From: Candidatus Saccharimonadota bacterium
GTDB lineage: Bacteria; Patescibacteriota; Saccharimonadia; Saccharimonadales; Saccharimonadaceae
Length of the DNA: 25,843 nucleotides
Assembly (NCBI GenBank): GCA_905371595.1
Contig: CAJPLU010000009.1
Coordinates: 1-25,843 of the forward strand
Reading direction: 5' to 3'
Shown here piece by piece: positions 20,534 to 25,843 of the stretch. Both the position numbers and the translations under genes were made by a program. The notes beneath the pieces were generated by a model. It was not told the origin of the DNA. It ran no database searches and was given only the letters and a program-made list of their open reading frames with translations. Position 1 is the stretch's first letter; every line of letters starts with the position of its first letter.

Positions 20534-21130
20534 ATGAATAGTAGCAGTAGCCAATACCCTCAAATGACTTACAAACAAGCAGTTGAATACTGCAAATACT
20601 GGGCGGACAAAATTAGGTATAAAGGACTTGATTTATTAACTACTGATTACAGTGAAGTTATTGGGATTTCTGATCAGTTAGCTTATGCACTATATATGCA
20701 GACTTGGATTGATCCGCAAAAATATTATCCTTTGTATCGAGTTCGTACATATGCTATAAACATTGACAATAATTACACCGACAGAGCTTCGTGGGAAAAG
20801 TTATTGGAACTAATTGATGATCTGCCAGAAGAATACGGTAAAAATAATCACCCTCAAATGACCTACAAACAAGCAGTCAAGCACTGCAAATATTGGGCAG
20901 ATCAAATTAGACATGATGGGCTTGACCTATTGACCACTGATTATGGTGCGGCTATTGGAGTTTCTGATCAGTTAGCATATCCACTGGATGTGCAGGAATG
21001 GATCTCAGCCCCAAGTTATCCAGATATTTATGCAATACGATACTATGCTGATGTTGTCGATCGCAACCACACCGACAGAGCTTCGTGGGAAAAGCTGCTA
21101 GAGCTAATTGATAAATTACCAGAATACTAG
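20534..21130 (+). CDS. Two-domain protein made of tandem copies of the 90-residue domain
   Basis: A 198-aa protein. The Ser-rich start MNSSSSQ is followed by copy 2 (YPQMTYKQAVEYCKYWADKI ... SWEKLLELIDDL), a short linker (PEEYGKNNH) and copy 3 (PQMTYKQAVKHCKYWADQI ... SWEKLLELIDKL). Conserved positions across all three copies include QMTYKQA, CKYWAD, GLDLLTTDY, SDQLAY, TDRASWEKLLELID. Copy 3 is closer in DNA to copy 1 than to copy 2, pointing to duplication plus recombination. Family unknown; tandem domains of this kind are seen in binding or immunity proteins, but no function can be assigned. Confidence 0.75.
   Translation: MNSSSSQYPQMTYKQAVEYCKYWADKIRYKGLDLLTTDYSEVIGISDQLAYALYMQTWIDPQKYYPLYRVRTYAINIDNNYTDRASWEKLLELIDDLPEEYGKNNHPQMTYKQAVKHCKYWADQIRHDGLDLLTTDYGAAIGVSDQLAYPLDVQEWISAPSYPDIYAIRYYADVVDRNHTDRASWEKLLELIDKLPEY
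20555..20824 (+). repeat. 90-codon domain repeat, copy 2
   Basis: First domain of the 198-aa protein; the most diverged of the three copies. Its upstream 30 bp, including the promoter, match copy 1. Confidence 0.85.
20849..21118 (+). repeat. 90-codon domain repeat, copy 3
   Basis: Second domain of the 198-aa protein. A roughly 70-nt stretch is identical to copy 1, starting at the GCACTGCAAATATTGGGCAG part. Confidence 0.85.
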
Positions 21131-21270
21131 GTAATTCTTACACCCGTCACTATTCAAATAATCCATGAGCACAACTAGTACTGACGCGATAAATACCCCG
21201 ATATTTGCAAGCAGTCAATCTAAAAATTTTCGCCAAGAACATAATCGGTATAAAAATTCATGCTATTTCC

Positions 21271-21358
21271 TGGCGGAGAGGGCGGGATTCGAACCCGCGA
21301 TACGTTGCCGCATACACGATTTCGAGTCGTGCGCCTTCAACCACTCGGCCACCTCTCC
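21271..21358 (-). tRNA. tRNA-Ser (anticodon CGA)
   Basis: A minus-strand class II tRNA. Acceptor GGAGAGG pairs with CCTCTCC, discriminator G and encoded CCA (21271-21273). The anticodon loop is CTCGAAA with anticodon CGA (21322-21324) in the stem CACGA/TCGTG. It has a long variable arm (TATGCGGCAACGTATC) and T-arm GCGGG-TTCGAAT-CCCGC. It reads UCG codons. A TATAAT box lies 12 bases upstream. Confidence 0.96.
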
Positions 21359-21369
21359 TTGCATAGGTA

Positions 21370-21375
21370 ATTATA
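21370..21375 (-). promoter_or_regulatory. -10 box of tRNA-Ser
   Basis: TATAAT on the minus strand, 12 bases before the 5' end of the tRNA. Confidence 0.55.
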
Positions 21376-21407
21376 CCCTACGCTGCTCATTTTTGCTAAT
21401 ATGTTAA

Positions 21408-21443
21408 AAATATGTAAACTACATACATATACTTTACATATTT
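21408..21443. promoter_or_regulatory. Operator-like inverted repeat upstream of fic
   Basis: AAATATGTAAA (21408-21418) is the exact complement of TTTACATATTT (21433-21443), with 14 bases between. Further TACAT elements lie between and after (to 21450). The right arm overlaps a possible -35 (TTTACA, then 17 bp, then TACCAT at 21456-21461). This is the form of a repressor site, possibly autoregulation by the winged-helix end of the Fic protein. Confidence 0.55.
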
Positions 21444-21473
21444 TTTACATTATGCTACCATTATGGTGTCAAA

Positions 21474-21479
21474 TATATA
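21474..21479 (+). promoter_or_regulatory. -10 box (TATATA) of fic operon, leaderless
   Basis: TATATA, then 6 bases to ATG 21486; no ribosome site. The alternative is TACCAT at 21456-21461 with a short leader. Confidence 0.45.
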
Positions 21480-21485
21480 CATATT

Positions 21486-22826
21486 ATGGAAAAAGATTTT
21501 GTAATCATCCGAGAACAACCTACTATATCTACGAAACGCCGATTAGATCTAATCGACATGTATTTTAATGAATCCGCAGCCGCAGCTCCTTACTTGCAAG
21601 CAGTCAACGAGTCAAAATACCTTTACTGGGATAAGGCACGCTTTGTTGATCCGATTCCTAAGCTTACCCCAGCAGAGTCGTGGCAGCTAGCCCACACTGT
21701 TAGGCGTTTTAACTCGCAGCCGACGCCCATTCGCGCTAAAAACGGCGCTTATTTCGGCTGGGTTAGACAAGAGAAAGTTGATGAAGCGCAGCGAACCGTC
21801 GATATGTATGCTGGCGGACAATTTCTCACAAATACGCCGGCAATTACTACCCGATCTGAACGACAAAAATATATCGCGAGAGGCATACTCGAGGAGGCTA
21901 TCGCATCAAGCCAGCTCGAAGGCGCAGACACTTCTCGGCGCTATGCTAAGCATATGATAGCCGACAACATCAAGCCGCGCAACAAAAGCGACTGGATGAT
22001 TCTCAATAACTATCGAACTTTATCGAAAATCGAAGAAAATTTCGTCGAACGCAGTCTATCGAAAAATTTACTCTTAGAATTGCATCAAGAGCTAACCCGC
22101 CACACGATTCCCGACGCCGATTCAGGTAGATTTCGCAAAGACAGCGATAATATAGTCGTCTGGTTCAACGAAAAAGTTGCCCATGTACCACCAAACCAAA
22201 GTTTCGTCGAGCATGAACTTGATCGCTTGATAGAATATGCCAACGACAACAGTAAGTTTATCCACCCGTTAGTCAAAGCAACCGTGCTGCATTTTTGGCT
22301 AGGGTATCTACACCCCTTCACTGACGGCAATGGACGTTTAGCGCGTAGCTTGTTTTATTGGTATATGCTGAAAAACGGTTATTGGGCGCTAGCTTATTTT
22401 CCAATTTCTACAGTCATTAAGCGAGCACCAGCACAGTACGCCTACGCTTATATTTACGCCGAACAAGATTCATATGATTTTACCTACTTTTTTAATTATC
22501 ACACCGAAAAAGTTCTGGAGGCTATCAAGGAATTTCGAGATTATACTAAAAGAACCGATGAAGAAAATAGCGCTATAACCAAGAAACTTCACTCTATCAA
22601 AAACCTTAATGACCGGCAAAAACAAATTATATACTATTTAATATCTGACGATAGCCATTACGCTACCATTTCCTCGCACGCAGAATTAAACGCTATCTCT
22701 CGCCAGACTGCCGATAAAGATATAAAAGGCCTCTTGAATCTAGGATTGACCTTTTCTGTTAAGCAGGGGGCTTCCGTGCTGTACTACGCGTCTGATAAAC
22801 TAAAAACTATGATAAACAAGGAGTAA
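21486..22826 (+). CDS. Fic-domain AMP-transferase with C-terminal winged helix
   Basis: A 446-aa protein. It has the Fic motif HPFTDGNGRLAR at 276-287 (catalytic His276, with the GNGR loop) after VKATVLHFWLGYL. The class II inhibitory motif [S/T]xxxE[G/N] is present as SSQLEG (141-146), upstream of the core, so activity is self-inhibited. The C-terminal 75 residues (LNDRQKQIIYYLI, ISRQTADKDIKGLLNLGL) look like a winged helix-turn-helix. Fic enzymes usually transfer AMP to Tyr, Ser or Thr of a protein target. This architecture (Fic plus HTH, about 380-450 aa) is common in bacteria and often autoregulatory. It is the first gene of an operon with HIT and rlmH, 2 bases before HIT. Confidence 0.93.
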   Translation: MEKDFVIIREQPTISTKRRLDLIDMYFNESAAAAPYLQAVNESKYLYWDKARFVDPIPKLTPAESWQLAHTVRRFNSQPTPIRAKNGAYFGWVRQEKVDEAQRTVDMYAGGQFLTNTPAITTRSERQKYIARGILEEAIASSQLEGADTSRRYAKHMIADNIKPRNKSDWMILNNYRTLSKIEENFVERSLSKNLLLELHQELTRHTIPDADSGRFRKDSDNIVVWFNEKVAHVPPNQSFVEHELDRLIEYANDNSKFIHPLVKATVLHFWLGYLHPFTDGNGRLARSLFYWYMLKNGYWALAYFPISTVIKRAPAQYAYAYIYAEQDSYDFTYFFNYHTEKVLEAIKEFRDYTKRTDEENSAITKKLHSIKNLNDRQKQIIYYLISDDSHYATISSHAELNAISRQTADKDIKGLLNLGLTFSVKQGASVLYYASDKLKTMINKE

Positions 22827-22828
22827 TC

Positions 22829-23236
22829 ATGGACGATTCAATCTTTACCAAAATTATCAAAGGCGAAATCCCTTGCCGCAAAGTTTACGAAGACGATGAC
22901 GTTATTGCCTTTCTAGATATCAATCCGCTCAGCGACGGGCATGTGCTAGTGGTGCCCAAAGAGCAAATTGATTTGATTTGGGACCTCGACAACGAGACTT
23001 ACGCTCACCTCTGGCAAACTGCCAAAAATATCGCTCAGGCTATCCAGGCCGAACTCAACCCCCTGCGCGTCGGCGTAGTCGTTGAAGGCCTCGACGTACC
23101 GCACGCCCATATCCATCTAGTGCCGTTGTATGACCGCGACACCTTGCAGCTCCATCACGACTACCCTGTCGATATTTCAGACGAACGGCTCGATAATATC
23201 GCCAACAGCATCAAAGAGCGCTTGATTGCCATATGA
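22829..23236 (+). CDS. HIT-family nucleotide hydrolase (Hint-like)
   Basis: A 135-aa protein with the histidine triad HAHIHLVP (His92, His94, His96), N-terminal SIFTKIIKGEIPCRKVYED, AFLDINPLSDGHVLVVPK and a matching length. Hint-type enzymes cleave AMP from phosphoramidates and other nucleotide adducts. The ribosome site AAGGAG precedes the ATG. It is placed directly after a Fic AMP-transferase and overlaps rlmH by 4 bases. Confidence 0.93.
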   Translation: MDDSIFTKIIKGEIPCRKVYEDDDVIAFLDINPLSDGHVLVVPKEQIDLIWDLDNETYAHLWQTAKNIAQAIQAELNPLRVGVVVEGLDVPHAHIHLVPLYDRDTLQLHHDYPVDISDERLDNIANSIKERLIAI

Positions 23237-23688
23237 TCACTGTTGTCGCAGTTGGTAAAAAGCATGAGGATTGGGTATCCGACGGCATCAAACGCTACCA
23301 AACGCGCTGCAAGCAGCCCTGGAACTTCGAATGGCAATTGATACCGCATAGCAAGCTAGACGGCCAGCAGGCCCGCCAAGAGGAGTCTGAGCGAATTTTA
23401 GCGCGTTTACATCCCCAAGATTTCGTAATTCTGCTCGACGAACGCGGCCAGATGTTTGACTCGCCTGCCCTATCGCGCCAGCTAAACGAGCTCTTTGTGC
23501 AAGGTAAAAATATCACGATAGTTATCGGCGGCGCCTTTGGTGTCAGCGCAGCACTGACACAGCGTGCTAACCTGGTTTGGTCACTGTCGCCATTAGTCTT
23601 TCCACATCAGTTAGTGCGACTGATCCTCGCCGAGCAGCTATACCGAGCTCAAGAGATTGCTCGCGGTGGCAAATATCATCACCAGTAG
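23233..23688 (+). CDS. rlmH: 23S rRNA pseudouridine-1915 N3-methyltransferase
   Basis: A 151-aa SPOUT-fold protein close to the usual 155 aa. Motifs are ITVVAVGKK at the N-terminus, FVILLDERGQMFDS, the SAM-knot ITIVIGGAFGVS and the conserved end SLSPLVFPHQLVRLILAEQL, YRAQEIARGGKYHH. It methylates pseudouridine 1915 in helix 69 of 23S rRNA. Its ATG overlaps the HIT stop (ATGA). Confidence 0.95.
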   Translation: MITVVAVGKKHEDWVSDGIKRYQTRCKQPWNFEWQLIPHSKLDGQQARQEESERILARLHPQDFVILLDERGQMFDSPALSRQLNELFVQGKNITIVIGGAFGVSAALTQRANLVWSLSPLVFPHQLVRLILAEQLYRAQEIARGGKYHHQ

Positions 23689-23786
23689 ATAGCCAACCTG
23701 CGCGCTAAAACCTAGCGGTAATCTGTTTGCGAATCGTTCGAACACTGCCTTAGACTAACTTATAATCTTATTTTTATGACATACTA

Positions 23787-23815
23787 TTGACTTTTTATCA
23801 TACTTGTGCTATATT
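23787..23815 (+). promoter_or_regulatory. Promoter TTGACT-17-TATATT
   Basis: TTGACT (23787-23792), 17-bp spacer ending in TGC, TATATT (23810-23815). The leader to ATG 23848 is about 26 nt without a clear ribosome site. Confidence 0.7.
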
Positions 23816-23847
23816 TGTAAGCACAATACCTTAAAACAAACATAATT

Positions 23848-24201
23848 ATGACATATTTTACTCACATCATTAACGTCTTATTCGCCGCACTCAGTCTGCT
23901 GATAGCTAGCGGCGTTGCTGTCCACGACGGGCATTTCGGGCATGCTATTGATATCAGTTTGACGCATGATCATTCCATGCAAAAGCTCAGTTCGCAAGAT
24001 TTGCGAACCATCAACGAGTCGCGAATGCAGCACGCCCATTCCGAGCATAATCTCTCAGAAGGCATGCTCAGCAATAGTTTTCGCTACCAATCGCCTAGTA
24101 TTTCGCCAGATCGCCGTCATCATCACAAAAACATTTTAGCCTTATTAGAAGAAGGCGGCCGGCACGCTTTTGATAACGCAAATTTGCCAGTTATCGACTA
24201 G
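23848..24201 (+). CDS. Short histidine-rich exported or membrane-anchored protein
   Basis: A 117-aa protein. Residues 1-25 (MTYFTHIINVLFAALSLLIA) form a signal peptide or anchor. The remainder is hydrophilic with 12 His, clustered as HDGHFGHAI, THDHS, HAHSEH and HHHK, near acidic residues. Such composition suggests extracytoplasmic binding of Zn, Ni or Cu, but no known motif is present. It has its own near-consensus promoter. It ends 3 bases from the convergent valS stop, with no terminator visible between them. Confidence 0.7.
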   Translation: MTYFTHIINVLFAALSLLIASGVAVHDGHFGHAIDISLTHDHSMQKLSSQDLRTINESRMQHAHSEHNLSEGMLSNSFRYQSPSISPDRRHHHKNILALLEEGGRHAFDNANLPVID

Positions 24202-24204
24202 CTT

Positions 24205-25843
24205 TTACTTATTCGACACAACTTGCAGCTCGTTCTGTAGCCGGGTAATTAGTTCTTGTTTTTCACGGAGTGTCTTGCGCGACTCCTCGACCAGAGCCAC
24301 TGGAGCTTTGGCTACATAGTTATCGTTTGCCAAGCGCGTCTCGAGCGTCCGGATATGCTGGCGTTCTTCGGCTAAACGTTTCTCGAGGTTAGCTTGATGC
24401 TCGTAAAGTGTTTCGTCGTCAATGTCTAGCCAAACGTCTCGCCCGCTAGCAGCCAAGCGCAATCCCCTAGCCTGGTCAACATGTTCTACCGAGGTAACGC
24501 GCGCTAGCTTCTTGACAAGTTCGATATTATCAGCCACCAGCGAATCGTCCATATACAACAGACCATAACGTTTATTGCCCGGCAGTTCGCTAACTACGTA
24601 GCGTGCTTCTGATACTAAATCTTTCAAGCGGCCGAATGCAGCAGCAGCGATATCGTCGTACTCCAGGCGGTCTGGCATAGTTTCGCTAGCCAAAATCGTA
24701 TCGTGCCACGGCAAAGCCTGCCAAATTGTTTCGGTCAAGAACGGCGCAAATGGGTGTGTTAACCGCAAAATTGTGTCTAAAACATACGCGTTCATGTCGA
24801 TATTTTGCTCGACCTTACTAGCCTCGATATACCAATCGGCTACGTCATCCCAAACGGTGTGATAAATCGTCTCGCCGGCCTCGGCAAAATGATAGGTCGC
24901 AATCTGTCGATCTAGCGACTGTGCTGCCTCGTCTAGTTGGCGAGCAATCCAATGATCGGCTAGCGATTGTAGTTGCGGACTAACTGCTGGCGTGCGGTCG
25001 CCAACCAAATTTTCAGTATAGCGAGCAATATTCCACAGCTTGTTGCAGAAATTACGGGCTGCCACCACCTTGCCAGTATTAAACGCTTGCGGCTGAGCAG
25101 CACTGCGGCTAGCAATGATACCCATACGCAGTGCATCCGAGCCATATTTCGCCACTGTCTCCATCGGATTGATGACATTGCCCTTGCTTTTGCTCATCTT
25201 GATACCCTTTTCATCAAGCACTAAGCCATGCAAGTACACATGCTTGAACGGCACCTGGCCAGTCCGATACAGACCCAGCATAATCATCCGCGCTACCCAC
25301 GCAAACAAAATGTCGCCCGCTGTCTCCATGACGGTATTCGGGTAATACTTGGCTAGCTTGCCAGCATCCAAATAATCGGTAGTGATATACGGCCACTGAC
25401 CGCTACTGAACCAAGTATCAAGCGTATCCTCCTCGCGGCGATACGTTGTACCATCTACAACGATTTCTTTCTTATCGACTTCGGTGCTGTAGCGCCAATC
25501 GTCTAGATTGGTCTTGGACTGAAACATTGGAATCGGAATGCCCCACGGTATCTGGCGGCTGATATTCCAGTCTTTGATATCTTTGAGATATTTAATGACA
25601 ACATCGCCTTTATTTTCAGGGGTAAACGTCACTTCCTTGCGCTCAATCGCTGCGATAGCGTTATCGGCCAATTGGCGCATTTTGACGAACCATTGCTCTT
25701 TGGCGAGCGGCTCGATGACCGAACCGCATTTGTAGCAATGTCCAACTTGGTGTTCGATATCTTTTTCGCCGCGCAGCAATTCGTCTATTTCGAGTGCTGC
25801 TAAAACGCGTTTACGAGCTTCTAGCGCCGTCATACCAACAAAT
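24205..25843 (-). CDS. valS: Valyl-tRNA synthetase, 5' part outside the window
   Basis: The frame is open to the window end, upstream of an internal Met at 25831-25833; about 545 C-terminal residues are visible. Features in order: a zinc-knuckle-like CYKCG (EHQVGHCYKCGSVIEP), DWNISRQIPWGIPIP, LDTWFSSGQWPY, ValRS-specific DILFAWVARMIMLGLYRTG, the KMSKS loop (GIKMSKSKGNVINP), the anticodon-binding domain (PFAPFLTETIWQALP) and the C-terminal coiled-coil arm (LEKRLAEERQHIRTLETRLA, NDNYVAKAPVALVEESRKTL). The coiled-coil arm separates it from IleRS and LeuRS. It charges tRNA-Val. Confidence 0.95.
   Translation of the reverse strand, partial: FVGMTALEARKRVLAALEIDELLRGEKDIEHQVGHCYKCGSVIEPLAKEQWFVKMRQLADNAIAAIERKEVTFTPENKGDVVIKYLKDIKDWNISRQIPWGIPIPMFQSKTNLDDWRYSTEVDKKEIVVDGTTYRREEDTLDTWFSSGQWPYITTDYLDAGKLAKYYPNTVMETAGDILFAWVARMIMLGLYRTGQVPFKHVYLHGLVLDEKGIKMSKSKGNVINPMETVAKYGSDALRMGIIASRSAAQPQAFNTGKVVAARNFCNKLWNIARYTENLVGDRTPAVSPQLQSLADHWIARQLDEAAQSLDRQIATYHFAEAGETIYHTVWDDVADWYIEASKVEQNIDMNAYVLDTILRLTHPFAPFLTETIWQALPWHDTILASETMPDRLEYDDIAAAAFGRLKDLVSEARYVVSELPGNKRYGLLYMDDSLVADNIELVKKLARVTSVEHVDQARGLRLAASGRDVWLDIDDETLYEHQANLEKRLAEERQHIRTLETRLANDNYVAKAPVALVEESRKTLREKQELITRLQNELQVVSNK

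Noticed and set aside
21165..21407. Open frame with AGFEPAIRCRIHDFESCAFN, HSATSP
   Set aside because: It is the antisense translation of tRNA-Ser, a well-known annotation artefact.
1..25843. CRISPR array, insertion sequence, integrase or prophage structural genes
   Set aside because: No regularly spaced repeats, transposase or recombinase motifs, terminal repeats or phage structural genes were seen.

Overview
The window reads as a piece of a Candidatus Saccharibacteria (TM7)-type genome or a close Patescibacteria relative. Reasons: standard genetic code with TGA as stop, very compact housekeeping genes in short operons with 4-base stop/start overlaps, a mixture of Shine-Dalgarno genes and genes that begin 6-8 bases after a -10 box, and an unusual nucleotide-metabolism gene set. 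Assignment to this phylum is an inference from gene content and style; no marker gene search was possible.

Layout. Positions 1-1681 (minus) hold the operon orn - corA-like - MmcQ/YjbR-like (cut by the window start). Positions 1740-6765 (minus) form an accessory island: three poorly known ORFs (2447-5739), two of which look like pieces of the HA2/OB half of a DEAH-box helicase without its motor, flanked on both sides by hairpin-dense segments. One segment (1762-2388) may be an RNA or a small ORF in a structured transcript. The other (about 5784-6735) carries a near-consensus promoter, a roughly 285-nt structured leader and a small phage-type protein. Positions 6869-15354 are nucleotide and translation housekeeping: pyrH (plus), then a minus-strand run nrdA - nrdB - small CxxC protein - pyrG - small acidic protein - argS - mscL. 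Positions 15571-17518 (plus) encode an ABC exporter pair. Positions 17627-21130 (plus) are a second accessory region: a coiled-coil protein followed by five small ORFs, including a 90-residue domain present three times and a decayed copy of a neighbouring gene. A tRNA-Ser(CGA), an operon Fic - HIT - rlmH, a short histidine-rich secreted or membrane protein, and the 3' part of valS complete the window.

Most interesting points. (1) NrdB has Phe where the radical tyrosine normally sits and Glu as first metal ligand, the signature of the class Ic (Mn/Fe, tyrosyl-radical-free) ribonucleotide reductase. (2) NrdA has only its three active-site cysteines and lacks the C-terminal CxxC tail that normally re-reduces the active site, while a 57-aa protein encoded just downstream of nrdB ends in exactly such a tail (MCEGCQ). 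This suggests a ribonucleotide reductase whose redox arm has become a separate protein. (3) Palindromes resembling NrdR boxes lie upstream of nrdA and pyrG. (4) The two accessory regions contain small, unrecognised proteins, recent domain duplication, probable frameshifts and dense RNA-like hairpins.
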